Positions 37,532-48,288 of a DNA stretch of 64,000 bases are shown here, piece after piece. The stretch comes from Lysinibacillus capsici. GTDB lineage: Bacteria; Bacillota; Bacilli; Bacillales_A; Planococcaceae. Position 1 is the stretch's first letter. Each line of letters begins with the position of its first letter. The stretch is from assembly GCF_003367505.1 (NCBI RefSeq), contig NZ_PXXX01000013.1, positions 62,001 through 126,000 on the forward strand, written 5' to 3'. A program made the position numbers and the translations under genes. Under the pieces are notes generated by a model. It saw nothing but the letters and a program-made list of their open reading frames with translations, did no database searches and had not been told where the DNA came from.

Positions 37532-38509
37532 TTAGAATGTTAAAACTTTTTTCGCTGTTTCCATTACATCTTTGTAGTTTGGTAACCAAACACCTTCAGC
37601 TTGTGGGAATGGGTACACAGTATCTGGTGCAGCCACACGAAGAACAGGAGCCTCTAAGCTTAGAATTGCACGCTCTGTAATTTCTGCTACTACGTTCGCA
37701 GCGATACCTGCTTGTTTTTGAGCTTCTTGGACAACGATTGCACGACCTGTTTTTTCAACAGATGCGATAATTGTTTCCACATCGATTGGTTGAATTGTAC
37801 GTAAGTCAATTACTTCTACAGAATGTCCTTCTTTTTCAAGTTCTTCTGCAGCCTTTAAGCTTTCATGAACCATTAAACCGTAAGCAACAATTGTTAAATC
37901 AGTACCTTCACGTTTTACATCCGCTTTTCCTAGTGGAATTTCGTATGCTTCCTCAGGCACTTCTTCACGGAATGAACGGTATAGTTTTAAATGCTCTAAG
38001 AAAATAACTGGGTTGTCATTACGAATAGAAGAAATAAGTAAACCTTTTGCATCATATGGTGTTGATGGAACAACAACTGTTAATCCTGGTTGTGCTGTCA
38101 TTAAGCTTTCTAAGCTATCTGAGTGCATTTCAGGTGTGTGCACACCACCACCAAATGGTGAACGGATTGTTACTGGAGCATTGTAGACGCCACCACTACG
38201 GTAGCTCATACGTGCTAGCTGGCCACTAATTGAATCCATTACTTCATAAACGAAACCAAAGAATTGAATTTCAGGAACTGGACGGAATCCTTGAAGAGAA
38301 AGGCCAACTGCTAAGCCACCAATACCTGATTCTGCTAATGGTGTATCAAATACGCGGTCAACCCCAAATTCTTTTTGTAGGCCTTCTGTCGCGCGGAATA
38401 CCCCACCGTTGACACCTACATCTTCCCCGAATACAAGAACGTTTTCATCATTCTTTAATTCTGTGCGAAGTGCATCTGTAATTGCTTGAATCATCGTCAT
38501 TTGTGCCAT
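37532..38509 (-). CDS. pdhB: Pyruvate dehydrogenase E1 beta (PdhB)
   Basis: A 325-residue transketolase-like beta subunit that pairs with PdhA to bind thiamine diphosphate and decarboxylate pyruvate. Motifs [35 protein letters not shown] and [22 protein letters not shown] within the end of pdhA and a three-base gap show coupling. Confidence 0.97.
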   Translation of the reverse strand: MAQMTMIQAITDALRTELKNDENVLVFGEDVGVNGGVFRATEGLQKEFGVDRVFDTPLAESGIGGLAVGLSLQGFRPVPEIQFFGFVYEVMDSISGQLARMSYRSGGVYNAPVTIRSPFGGGVHTPEMHSDSLESLMTAQPGLTVVVPSTPYDAKGLLISSIRNDNPVIFLEHLKLYRSFREEVPEEAYEIPLGKADVKREGTDLTIVAYGLMVHESLKAAEELEKEGHSVEVIDLRTIQPIDVETIIASVEKTGRAIVVQEAQKQAGIAANVVAEITERAILSLEAPVLRVAAPDTVYPFPQAEGVWLPNYKDVMETAKKVLTF

Positions 38510-38512
38510 AGG

Positions 38513-40022
<1,510 letters not shown>

Positions 40023-40580
40023 ATGATTTTAATGGATGATATTATCCGCGAAGGTCATCCGACTTTACGCACAAAAGCAGAGGAAGTTAAATTCCCTTTA
40101 ACTGAAGAAACAAGAAAGCTCGCTGAGGATATGCTTCAATATTTAATCAACAGCCAAGATCCTGAAATGGCAGAAAAATATAATTTGCGTAGTGGCATTG
40201 GTTTGGCTGCCAATCAGGTAAATAGCTTACAGCGTATGTTTGCTCTTCATTTAAAAGATGAGGCTGGTGATCAATTAAGCTTTGTAGCCATAAATCCAAA
40301 GATCGTTAGCCATTCTGTTGAAAGCACATACCTATCAGCAGGAGAAGGATGTCTTTCTGTTGACCGTAATATTCCTGGGTATGTACCTCGCCATGCACGC
40401 ATCACAGTAAAATTTAAAACAATTGATGGTGAAGAGAAAAAAATGCGCCTTAAGGGCTTGCCAGCTATTGCCTTTCAGCATGAATTAGATCATCTAAATG
40501 GCATTATGTTTTATGACCGTATTAATGAAAAGAATCCATTTGCGGAAATACCAGATTCAATCCCATATGAGCGCGACTAA
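40023..40580 (+). CDS. def: Peptide deformylase
   Basis: Fe2+/Zn2+ hydrolase of 185 residues removing the formyl group from nascent proteins. All three motifs are present: GIGLAANQ, EGCLS and QHELDHLNG, supplying the Cys and two His metal ligands and the catalytic Glu. The size and position beside pdhA match the YkrB-type (type 2) enzyme of B. subtilis. AAGGAAG precedes the ATG. Confidence 0.95.
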   Translation: MILMDDIIREGHPTLRTKAEEVKFPLTEETRKLAEDMLQYLINSQDPEMAEKYNLRSGIGLAANQVNSLQRMFALHLKDEAGDQLSFVAINPKIVSHSVESTYLSAGEGCLSVDRNIPGYVPRHARITVKFKTIDGEEKKMRLKGLPAIAFQHELDHLNGIMFYDRINEKNPFAEIPDSIPYERD

Positions 40581-40587
40581 AAACAAC

Positions 40588-40619
40588 AACCTCGGCAGTT
40601 TATTACTTCTGCCGAGGTT
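40588..40619. terminator. Terminator def / phnX
   Basis: AACCTCGGCAG and CTGCCGAGGTT form a perfect 11-bp stem. The minus side is followed by GTTGTTTTT, so it serves the phn operon best; the plus side has a weaker AT run. Confidence 0.8.
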
Positions 40620-40624
40620 AATTA

Positions 40625-41437
40625 TTATTTATATTCTAATTGTCTAGCCATATTTAACCGAGCATTGATCGTTTCAATTAATGCTGGCAACTCCGCCATT
40701 GTTTCAATTGTATAATGAGCGCCAGATTCTTCAAAAACACATTTTGTTTTCTCTATGATTTGTTGCTGTTCTTCTGAAGATAGGGCATTGAATTCTTCTT
40801 CGGATAGTCCCATTTCTGAGCTTCCAATAATAACGCCAACAGCCCAAACACCTGCATTCAAGGCTTCCTTTATATCTGATGTTGTATCGCCAACCTTCAC
40901 AACTTGCTTCGTCGCTTGCGAACCTAATGCCTCCATATTTTTAAAAATCATATATGGATATGGTCGCCCTTTATCACCAACCTGTGTTGGTGTTACAAGA
41001 AAATCAGGTTGATAGCCCTTGTCAGCAGCATGCTTTGTCACTACTTCCATCATTGCATCTGTATAGCCAGTTGTAGAGCCTATTCGAATACCTGCATCTC
41101 TTAATTGCTGTACTGTTGTTTTCACGTGCTGGATAGGATCTGTATAGGTCGCCAAAGACTCCATTAATTTTGTTTCAAAATGATTATACAATACATGTAC
41201 ATCCTTTTCAGTAAAGGATTGTCCATGTACACGATGCCATTCTGCTTTAATTCTTGGCATTTCTAGCATGGTGCGGATATGATCAATTTTCAGCATCCCC
41301 ATTGGTTTACGAGCCTCTTCCAGTGTAACTATTACACCAGCATCCTCAAAAATTGTTAAAAAAACATTAACAGGAGCAAAACAACCAAAGTCAACTGCTG
41401 TGCCTGCCCAGTCCAAAATAACCGTCTCAATTTTCAT
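40625..41437 (-). CDS. phnX: Phosphonoacetaldehyde hydrolase (PhnX)
   Basis: HAD-superfamily phosphonatase of 270 residues that splits phosphonoacetaldehyde into acetaldehyde and phosphate. Nucleophile Asp9 in ILDWAGT, Schiff-base Lys50 in GMLKIDH, and HAD motif III VKVGDTTSDIKEALN. Completes degradation of the PhnW product. It overlaps phnW by 11 bases. Confidence 0.95.
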   Translation of the reverse strand: MKIETVILDWAGTAVDFGCFAPVNVFLTIFEDAGVIVTLEEARKPMGMLKIDHIRTMLEMPRIKAEWHRVHGQSFTEKDVHVLYNHFETKLMESLATYTDPIQHVKTTVQQLRDAGIRIGSTTGYTDAMMEVVTKHAADKGYQPDFLVTPTQVGDKGRPYPYMIFKNMEALGSQATKQVVKVGDTTSDIKEALNAGVWAVGVIIGSSEMGLSEEEFNALSSEEQQQIIEKTKCVFEESGAHYTIETMAELPALIETINARLNMARQLEYK

Positions 41438-42527
41438 TGTTTTTCACCACCATATAATTTTCAATGATTTCACATAATGCAAGAATATCTTCCTCATGAA
41501 TATCACCAATATTGCCAATACGGAATGTATCGACATCCGTCAGCTTACCTGGATAGATAACGAAACCTGCATTTTTTATTTCTTGATAAAAATGCTCAAA
41601 AGAAAACTCTTTATACGGGAATAAAAATGTTGTGATAATTGGTGATTGAAGCTCCTCCGAAATATACGCTTTAAATCCCAGCACTGCCAAGCGAGAGCGA
41701 AGTAGTTGATTATTATAGGCATAGCGTTTGTAGCGGGCATGAATTCCGCCTTCTTCATTCAACTCTTCAAGCGCCTTCGCAAAAGCTGCCACTACATGTG
41801 TAGGCGATGTGAAACGCCATTTCCCATCTTGCTTCATTACTTCCCACTGACTATGCAAATCTAATGCAACACTTCGAGCTTGTCCCTTACATTTTTCCAG
41901 TGTTCTTGTATTCGCGATAACAAAACCAAAGCCTGGGACACCCTGAATACATTTATTGGCACTACTAATACAAAAATCAATATGCAAGCTTGATAAATCC
42001 ATTGGTACGCCTCCAAAGCTACTCATGGCGTCCACAATAAACGTTTTGTTGAACGAATGAACAACTTCCCCAATTTCTTTAATAGGATTTAAAATACCAG
42101 TAGTCGTCTCACAATGTACGAGAGCTACATGAGTAATACTCCTATCTCTTTCAAGGAAGGATTGAACTTCTAACAAGGAGGGCTGTTCATCATAAGGAGC
42201 ACTATAAACAACATGCTGTAACTTTAAGGCTTTGGCCATTTCAACAATTCTTTCACCATAAGCACCATTTGTTAGTATCAACACCTTATCATTTTCACCA
42301 ATTGCTGTTGTTAGTACAGACTCTACTACAAAGCTTCCACTTCCTTGCATTAGTACCGTAGTGTAATCAGCTTCATCAACTTTTGCTAATTTTAAGAGTT
42401 GCTTACGAATCACTTGTGTCACATTTTTATAATCGTCATCCCATGTACAACGATCTTTTAACATTTCTCGTTTCACTGCTTCAGTTGTTGTCAATGGACC
42501 TGGCGTCAATAATTTATAGTTACTCAT
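41427..42527 (-). CDS. phnW: 2-aminoethylphosphonate-pyruvate transaminase (PhnW)
   Basis: PLP aminotransferase of 366 residues (class V) moving the amino group of 2-aminoethylphosphonate to pyruvate, giving phosphonoacetaldehyde and alanine. Start LLTPGPLTTTEAVK, Asp motif VDAMSSFGG and PLP lysine in SSANKCIQGVPGF. It is 13 bases after the binding-protein gene. Confidence 0.95.
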   Translation of the reverse strand: MSNYKLLTPGPLTTTEAVKREMLKDRCTWDDDYKNVTQVIRKQLLKLAKVDEADYTTVLMQGSGSFVVESVLTTAIGENDKVLILTNGAYGERIVEMAKALKLQHVVYSAPYDEQPSLLEVQSFLERDRSITHVALVHCETTTGILNPIKEIGEVVHSFNKTFIVDAMSSFGGVPMDLSSLHIDFCISSANKCIQGVPGFGFVIANTRTLEKCKGQARSVALDLHSQWEVMKQDGKWRFTSPTHVVAAFAKALEELNEEGGIHARYKRYAYNNQLLRSRLAVLGFKAYISEELQSPIITTFLFPYKEFSFEHFYQEIKNAGFVIYPGKLTDVDTFRIGNIGDIHEEDILALCEIIENYMVVKNNEN

Positions 42528-42540
42528 CTGCTATAACTCC

Positions 42541-43527
42541 TTATCGCTGTGCTTCTTTAAAGAAGGCTTGGTGTTTTTCTAATAAATCTACGGTTAAGGT
42601 AGTATCCCATTTTTTCAAATAGGTAGGAACGTGCTCGTCCTTTACTTGTTCTCCTTCATATAGAGCTACAGGATATTGCTCTAGAAGACCATCACGAGCC
42701 TCTGTTGCAATTACCTTTGCAATTTCTTTTGCTAATGCTTCCTCACCTTCTTTATCTACAACAGTTACAGATTCCGTTAAAGTGAAATTTCCTTCTGTCG
42801 GGTCAATATAATCAATCGGTAACCCTTCGTTTTTGGCATCAATAGCTTGGATACGTAAACCAAAGCCTGCAGCAACTTCTCCTGTTTTCACCTTTTTAAT
42901 AGGGCCAGAGCCTGAACTTTCAATATGTGGTCCTGCATTTTTAATTAACTCTGCTAGAACTTTTTTCCCTTCCTCTTCACCATATTCCTTTATAATAGCT
43001 TGTACTAGAAGCCACCCTGTTGAGGAGTCCATAATGTTTGGGAATGACACTAAATCCTTATAAGCAGGGTCTGTCAAATCTTTAATGGATTTCGGAATAG
43101 ATAGCCCCTTTTGTTGTAATACCTCTGTATTAATAAAGATAGAGCCTACATTGCCTAAAATCGGTAATGCATACGTAACACTCCCATCAAGAGGCTTTAA
43201 GTCTGAAGAAATATCCACAAACATGGATTTTGAGGTTTGTGCACTTTCTATAAAATAAGAAGCCATTGTTACAACATCTGCTTCAATATCTGTCCCTTCC
43301 GCCATCATTTTGCCACCTAACTCAGAAGTACCAAACGACTGGATTAAATACTTACCTTTATAGCCTTTATCATCTAATGTAGTTTCCATCACTTCAATAG
43401 CTTCATCATCAGCATTTGAATAAATGATGACTTGCTCTTTGGAATCTGCTGCTACTCCTCCACATGCAGCTAAAACGACTGCTGCTGCACTTACTGTCCC
43501 TAACATCATGCCTGTTGACTTCTTCAT
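42541..43527 (-). CDS. Phosphonate ABC transporter binding lipoprotein (PhnS-like)
   Basis: Extracellular binding protein of 328 residues with lipobox LAAC near residue 22 and a type 2 (AfuA/PotD-like) fold (VIIYSNADDEAIEVMETTL, GSGPIKKVKTGEVAAGFGLR). The context assigns 2-aminoethylphosphonate as ligand. The start overlaps the permease stop by four bases (ATGA). Confidence 0.88.
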   Translation of the reverse strand: MKKSTGMMLGTVSAAAVVLAACGGVAADSKEQVIIYSNADDEAIEVMETTLDDKGYKGKYLIQSFGTSELGGKMMAEGTDIEADVVTMASYFIESAQTSKSMFVDISSDLKPLDGSVTYALPILGNVGSIFINTEVLQQKGLSIPKSIKDLTDPAYKDLVSFPNIMDSSTGWLLVQAIIKEYGEEEGKKVLAELIKNAGPHIESSGSGPIKKVKTGEVAAGFGLRIQAIDAKNEGLPIDYIDPTEGNFTLTESVTVVDKEGEEALAKEIAKVIATEARDGLLEQYPVALYEGEQVKDEHVPTYLKKWDTTLTVDLLEKHQAFFKEAQR

Positions 43528-45155
43528 TTTGTAATCTCCTCCGTTTTTTCTTTATGTGCTGCTATATAATCACAACCTAATTTCACAATGAGGTTTGTAC
43601 ATAAAATGAATATCGATAAAACAAAAATATCGGTGTACTTTGCGAAATGCTGTAGCTCTTTTATCCTTGTCGATACAAGCATTGTCTTTGTGCTGACAAG
43701 AAAAATAACACCGCTGACTGTAACCATCGCATTTAAAAAATAGTAGCTAAACATTTGATAAATCGTTGGCCTAATATTCGGTAAAATAATTCGTATCACG
43801 GTTTTTAACCACGAATCCTTTAACAGCTCAGCTGTCACTTCCCACGTAGGATCCATTTTTTGCAATGAATTTTTCGCCATTAAATAAGGTGTCGTAAAAA
43901 AATGCACGATATTACATGCGATAATGATAAGAAAAGTACCCTTTAAAGAACTTCCATTAAAGAAAAATAAGTAGGATAATCCAAGTACCATACCTGGAAC
44001 TGTATTTGTCATCATAGAAGTTACATCTAAGCTTTTTCTTCCCTTTAATGGTGTCCTTGTATTAAGAAGCGCCGACATAAATGTTATGCCCACACCTAAT
44101 ATTGCTGTTAGAATCGCTACGATGAGAGAATTGATGTAAACCTTTGTTAAATCTTTCTCTGCGAGTACATTTTGAACATGCTCTAATGTAAAGCTGAAAT
44201 CGTACGGATAGCCTTTGGTAAAAGGCACAATAAACATGGTTGAAAAAATAATACATACAGCTGTTACACAGAGAATTGAATAAATTGTAAATAGCGCGTC
44301 TCGTAAACGATGCTTTACAAGTTCACTTTGCCCAACCTGTTTATATTGAAAATTAAAGCGCTCTAAAATCGTTAGCATGACAACACCTAATACAGCAGGT
44401 ACTAGCATTAACACAGAAATGACTGCTCCACGTTCAAAATGCACAATGGAACCTAACATAGCTTGGTAGAGTTCAGTAGCTATTACCCTGTAATTGCCAC
44501 CAACCGATGCAGGGATTCCAAAGTCTGTGAAGCTTAAAACAAATGTTAAAATAAATGCCCCGCCAATTGTCCCAACCATAGGACGGTATACGGTATGATA
44601 AAAACGACGCATTGGCTGATCATGCATTAATATTGAAACAAGTAAAAAACGTTTATCGATATATTGCATGGAGTTTTGCATTAATATAAAAGCAACTGGT
44701 AATGTGTATAAGACGTAACCGATCACCAAGCCGTTATACCCATAGATTGTAAAAAGAGGCTGCCCCACTAGTTTTGTTAGAATTCCTTGATTCCCAAATG
44801 TATAAATCAATACAAAGCCATAGGTGATGGTTGGCAGTAGCATCGGCAAGGTAATTCCAATTTGAACTAGCTTTTTTGTATGGCGATGCATCGTAGTAAA
44901 ATGAACAGCATAGGCCAACCAAAAGGCTAAAATGGTTGTAATCACTGATGCTACAAAAGAAACTTTAAAACTATTCGTAAAAGCTTCACGAATTTCGATA
45001 TTCCGTAAAGCTTCTATATAATTTTGAGTGGTAACGACATTGCCTATTTTGAATGACTGCCAAAACATATAAAGCAATGGCACAATTAAAAAGAATAGAA
45101 AAAATAGTAGAATCGGTAGAAAAATTAATTTCATTATTTTATTCGTTTTAAGCAT
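43524..45155 (-). CDS. Phosphonate ABC transporter permease, two-domain (PhnUV-like)
   Basis: About 543 residues with roughly twelve helices and two permease repeats, each with its own EAA-like loop (residues about 195-215 and 440-460), equal to a fusion of two half permeases. TTG at 45167 is in frame, but GGAG is correctly spaced for ATG 45155 (MLKTNKIMKL), giving an eight-base overlap with the ATPase gene. Confidence 0.88.
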   Translation of the reverse strand: MLKTNKIMKLIFLPILLFFLFFLIVPLLYMFWQSFKIGNVVTTQNYIEALRNIEIREAFTNSFKVSFVASVITTILAFWLAYAVHFTTMHRHTKKLVQIGITLPMLLPTITYGFVLIYTFGNQGILTKLVGQPLFTIYGYNGLVIGYVLYTLPVAFILMQNSMQYIDKRFLLVSILMHDQPMRRFYHTVYRPMVGTIGGAFILTFVLSFTDFGIPASVGGNYRVIATELYQAMLGSIVHFERGAVISVLMLVPAVLGVVMLTILERFNFQYKQVGQSELVKHRLRDALFTIYSILCVTAVCIIFSTMFIVPFTKGYPYDFSFTLEHVQNVLAEKDLTKVYINSLIVAILTAILGVGITFMSALLNTRTPLKGRKSLDVTSMMTNTVPGMVLGLSYLFFFNGSSLKGTFLIIIACNIVHFFTTPYLMAKNSLQKMDPTWEVTAELLKDSWLKTVIRIILPNIRPTIYQMFSYYFLNAMVTVSGVIFLVSTKTMLVSTRIKELQHFAKYTDIFVLSIFILCTNLIVKLGCDYIAAHKEKTEEITK

Positions 45156-45900
45156 ATGTTTCTCCAAACAATTGATAGATGTTATGTCGCTTAATATGAA
45201 GCTGCCTTAAGATAAAATCTTCTACAAATTGATTTTTTGGCGCTGTAACAATTTCATGAGGTGTGCCAAATTGAGCAACTGTACCTTCATTAATAATGAT
45301 GACTTTATCCGATAAGGTAAGGGCTTCTTCCGGATCATGTGTCACGATAATCGTCGTCAAATTAAATTCACGGGCGATGGATTTAATACGTTCCTTTATA
45401 GATTCCTTTATAACGCCATCTAGTGCACTTAGTGGTTCGTCTAATAATAGAATTTTAGGTTGCATCACGAGTGTTCTTGCAATGGAAACGCGTTGTTTTT
45501 GCCCACCAGACAATTCATGAATCTTCTTATGCAAATGAGGAGCTAGCTCTAAAAAATCAATGTATTCTTGTATCTCCTCTTTGGACATTTTCACGTTTTT
45601 ATTTTTTAATCCATAAATGATATTGTCGTATGCATTTAAATGAGGAAATAACGCAAAATCCTGAAACACTATATTAAATCCTCTTTCTTGCATTGATTGC
45701 TTGGAAATATCTTGTCCATTGTAGACAAGCTGACCAGCAGTTGGATCTACAAGTCCTAAAATGATATTAAGCAAAGTAGTTTTACCGCAGCCACTCGGCC
45801 CTAGCAATGAAATAATCTCACCTGATTCGATGGTTACATTGATATCTACTAAAACTTTTTTATTTTTATAGCTTTTTGAGATATTTTTTAGCTCTAACAA
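45148..45900 (-). CDS. Phosphonate ABC transporter ATP-binding protein (PhnT-like)
   Basis: ATPase of 250 residues: Walker [12 protein letters not shown], signature LSGGQKQRVSIARTL, Walker B ILLLDEPLSALD, H-loop VTHDPEEA. First gene of the operon ATPase-permease-binding protein-phnW-phnX. Starts at TTG 45900, with GAGGTGA upstream. Confidence 0.9.
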   Translation of the reverse strand: MLELKNISKSYKNKKVLVDINVTIESGEIISLLGPSGCGKTTLLNIILGLVDPTAGQLVYNGQDISKQSMQERGFNIVFQDFALFPHLNAYDNIIYGLKNKNVKMSKEEIQEYIDFLELAPHLHKKIHELSGGQKQRVSIARTLVMQPKILLLDEPLSALDGVIKESIKERIKSIAREFNLTTIIVTHDPEEALTLSDKVIIINEGTVAQFGTPHEIVTAPKNQFVEDFILRQLHIKRHNIYQLFGETYA

Positions 45901-45975
45901 ATTGGGTCACCTCACTCAGTTCTTAGCTTCAGTATAGAGACCATTTGTAAAGGAAAATGTTTATTTGTGTAAATG

Positions 45976-46027
45976 TTGAGTAAATTCTGACCAACTGTTG
46001 ACAAAGTTATGATTATTTTGAGTAAAT
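45976..46027. promoter_or_regulatory. Twin operators in the phn/deoR interval
   Basis: The 10-mer TTGAGTAAAT occurs at 45976-45985 and 46018-46027 in direct orientation, 42 bp (four helical turns) apart. TTGACA at 45998-46003 is a likely -35 of the deoR gene, and the second repeat covers its -10 zone. DeoR-family regulators often use repeated sites with looping; the assignment is inference. Confidence 0.5.
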
Positions 46028-46046
46028 ATCTAGTAGAGGTGATGAA

Positions 46047-46808
46047 ATGTATATGATAGAAAGGCAACACCAAATTTTGCAGTTTATACGTCAACATAAG
46101 GTAGTAAAATTAGTAACACTTACAAAAGAGTTTAACGTTTCAATGGAAACGATCCGTCGTGATGTCCAACAGTTGATGCAAGACAAAAAAATTGAAAAAT
46201 TTTATGGGGGCGTTAAATATATTGAGCCAGTAGAAGGACTAATTGATCACCGACTTCACGAACAGTTAACAGAGAAAATCGCCATTGCCAGAGCATGTGC
46301 TTCGCTCGTTCAAGATGGGGAATGTATTTTCATTGATAGCGGAACAACTACCTATCAAATGACACCATTTTTATTGGACAAGGAAAAACTAACAGTGGTG
46401 ACAAATTCACTACCTGTAGCATTTGATCTAATCGGCTCTAACATTGAGGTTATACTGCTTGGGGGTAAAGTACGCCATTCTGAAAAATCAGTGACATCAA
46501 ATGAATTTTTATTTCGCTTCGAACATCTTAATATCAATAAAGCTTTTATTTGCGCTAGTGGCGTTTCAATTGAAAAAGGCATATCTGATTTTAGCTTGGA
46601 TGAAGCGATTACTAGAAAGCAAATTATTTCCATCTCTCAAAAAGTCTACGTAGCTACAGATTCCTCAAAATTTAATAAAGATGTAGCGATTCAAGTTTGT
46701 CCAGTGGATGACGTAGATGTCATTATCACAGATGACGCACTATCCAAAAAGACGATTCAACATTTTTCGGAAAAAGGTGTTCAAATAAAAACCGTCAATA
46801 TGGCATAG
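46047..46808 (+). CDS. DeoR-family regulator of the phosphonate operon
   Basis: A 253-residue DeoR/GlpR-type regulator with N-terminal HTH (LVTLTKEFNVSMETIRRDVQ) and a sugar-phosphate-sensing domain (IDSGTTTYQMTPFL, VVTNSLPVAF, ATDSSKF). Divergent from the phn operon by about 146 bases. The effector may be a phosphonate intermediate or phosphorylated compound. AGAGGTG precedes the ATG. Confidence 0.88.
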   Translation: MYMIERQHQILQFIRQHKVVKLVTLTKEFNVSMETIRRDVQQLMQDKKIEKFYGGVKYIEPVEGLIDHRLHEQLTEKIAIARACASLVQDGECIFIDSGTTTYQMTPFLLDKEKLTVVTNSLPVAFDLIGSNIEVILLGGKVRHSEKSVTSNEFLFRFEHLNINKAFICASGVSIEKGISDFSLDEAITRKQIISISQKVYVATDSSKFNKDVAIQVCPVDDVDVIITDDALSKKTIQHFSEKGVQIKTVNMA

Positions 46809-46821
46809 ACCATTAATCAAT

Positions 46822-46862
46822 AAAAAACAACTAGTTGTAAATTTCACAACTAGTTGTTTTTC
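46822..46862. terminator. Bidirectional terminator deoR / ykrA
   Basis: AAAAACAACTAGTTGT and ACAACTAGTTGTTTTT form a 16-bp stem between converging genes; each arm contains the palindrome ACTAGT. Confidence 0.9.
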
Positions 46863-46866
46863 ATTT

Positions 46867-47637
46867 TTAAATAATGGATAGCTTACGCATTATTTTAGAG
46901 AGACCATCCTCGTCTACATGGTCTGCAATATGATGAGCAACTGCCTTCACTCGCTCATGGCCATTTCCCATAGCAACACTTGTCCCAACTGCCTGTAGCA
47001 TCTCAATATCATTTATGCCATCGCCAAAAGCAAAGGTATCTTGTAAAGTGATGCCCATTTTTTCAAGCACCTTTACAATACCAGCAGCCTTCGAACCTCC
47101 CTTTGGCAAAATATCACAAGAATAACGATGCCAACGTACAAATTGAACATTTGGGAATGTTTCATTATATAAAGGTTCATCTTTTTCTTCCATAAAAATA
47201 AGTGTTTGATATACATTGTTCTGCATATAATAAGATGAGTCTAATTCTGGATACGGATATTTAAGAGTATCTAAGCTTTCAGCTACCATACGATGATCGC
47301 CAACTGAGGCAATCATCCGTTTATCATCTAAAAACACTACCGGTTCGTTACGCGCCTCACCAAAGGCAATAATTTTAGCTAGTTCATCTTTCGCAATCCC
47401 ATTTGTATAGACAACCTCACCTTTATAGACAACATATTGGCCATTGAAGGTAACATACGTATCGATCTCTAATTCTTCTAGCAATGACTCAATCATAAAT
47501 GGTGCTCGACCAGTAGCAATTGCCAATTCATAACCATTACGTCGTGCTGTCAAAAGTGCCTCTTTTGCAGATGAAGGTAACTTTTTTTCACTGTTATAGA
47601 GAGTACCATCGACATCAAAAAATAAAATTTTGTTCAT
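46867..47637 (-). CDS. ykrA: Cof-type HAD phosphatase (YkrA-like)
   Basis: HAD-IIB hydrolase of about 256 residues: motif I FFDVDGTLYNS, motif II ATGR, motif IV GDGINDIEML. Substrates are typically sugar phosphates or FMN. Two ATGs each have a ribosome site (47655 and 47637); family proteins start just before motif I, so I prefer 47637. Synteny with rpoY-rnjA on one side and def beyond supports YkrA. Confidence 0.85.
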   Translation of the reverse strand: MNKILFFDVDGTLYNSEKKLPSSAKEALLTARRNGYELAIATGRAPFMIESLLEELEIDTYVTFNGQYVVYKGEVVYTNGIAKDELAKIIAFGEARNEPVVFLDDKRMIASVGDHRMVAESLDTLKYPYPELDSSYYMQNNVYQTLIFMEEKDEPLYNETFPNVQFVRWHRYSCDILPKGGSKAAGIVKVLEKMGITLQDTFAFGDGINDIEMLQAVGTSVAMGNGHERVKAVAHHIADHVDEDGLSKIMRKLSII

Positions 47638-47682
47638 TCTATTAACCCTTTCCATAAATATTATCCTTTCAAGCTAAATGAC

Positions 47683-47711
47683 TTTACATAGACAATAATT
47701 TTAATTATAAT
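47683..47711 (+). promoter_or_regulatory. Consensus sigma-A promoter of the 23-residue peptide gene
   Basis: TTTACA (47683-47688), exactly 17 bases, then a perfect TATAAT (47706-47711). The predicted transcript start near 47718 falls just before the ribosome site AAGGAG. Confidence 0.8.
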
Positions 47712-47732
47712 GATCCTAAGGAGTGATGTGCC

Positions 47733-47804
47733 ATGCTGAAGAAACTCAAACGAAAATTATTGAAGCAACTTCGCGGCGTACTCGGAAAAAAATCAATTGC
47801 CTAA
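47733..47804 (+). CDS. Cationic amphipathic 23-residue peptide
   Basis: Twenty-three residues starting MLKKLKRKLLKQLRG. Nine Lys/Arg and no acidic residue give +9. Leu/Val at 2, 5, 9, 13, 16 and 17 line one face of a helix. AAGGAGTG is ideally spaced before the ATG; a consensus promoter lies just upstream and an intrinsic terminator just downstream, so it is a complete gene on a transcript of about 125 nt. No acidic face, no cysteine and no signal peptide. It could be a membrane-active peptide, an RNA or ribosome-binding peptide, or a type I toxin-like product. I do not recognise it. Confidence 0.7.
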   Translation: MLKKLKRKLLKQLRGVLGKKSIA

Positions 47805-47809
47805 CATTT

Positions 47810-47843
47810 GCCCTTCATTATTTGAAGGGCTTTTCTTTATTTT
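47810..47843 (+). terminator. Terminator of the peptide gene
   Basis: GCCCTTCA and TGAAGGGC, 8-bp stem with loop TTATT, followed by TTTTCTTTATTTT, six bases after the peptide stop. Confidence 0.9.
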
Positions 47844-48073
47844 AGAGGAAGTGCGTGATAATATAAAGGAAATGCATTTATTTGGCTATACGCAACCACT
47901 GTCTCACTACTTCCTATACAATTTTATAACATAGTGCACATCTGAAGCATTGAGATACAAGTATTACAAACGTACATTTCTTCAATAAAAGAAATTCGTT
48001 GTTTTCTTGTAGCACGTGTGTGGTAGTAGTCAAAGGTGCAAGAAAATTGTACGCAATTAAAGGAGAGCAAACT
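47844..48073 (+). other. Leader region of rpoY-rnjA
   Basis: About 230 non-coding bases. There is a possible -10 (GATAATATAA near 47851) and some short hairpins (TTTCTT/AAGAAA near 47977-47993), but no decisive promoter and no second ORF with a ribosome site. Confidence 0.3.
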
Positions 48074-48283
48074 ATGATTTACAAAGTTTATTATCAAGAA
48101 AATGCAAATGAGATTCCAGTTCGCGAAAATACTAAAAGTCTATACCTAGAAGCTACTTCAGAACGTGAAGTACGTGAAAAGCTAAAAGACCGAAACTATA
48201 ACATCGAGTTCATTCAACTGCTTGAGGGTAACTACTTAGAGTACGAACAAGCAAGCCCGAACTTCGTCTTGGAGGAAATTTAA
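48074..48283 (+). CDS. rpoY: RNA polymerase epsilon subunit (RpoY)
   Basis: A 69-residue protein, [10 protein letters not shown] start and [21 protein letters not shown] end, matching YkzG/RpoY. It binds RNA polymerase and has been proposed to help clear stalled complexes or resist phage Gp2-like inhibitors. AAAGGAG fixes the ATG at 48074 although the frame is open further upstream. Five bases from rnjA, a conserved pair. Confidence 0.92.
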   Translation: MIYKVYYQENANEIPVRENTKSLYLEATSEREVREKLKDRNYNIEFIQLLEGNYLEYEQASPNFVLEEI

Positions 48284-48288
48284 CAAAC

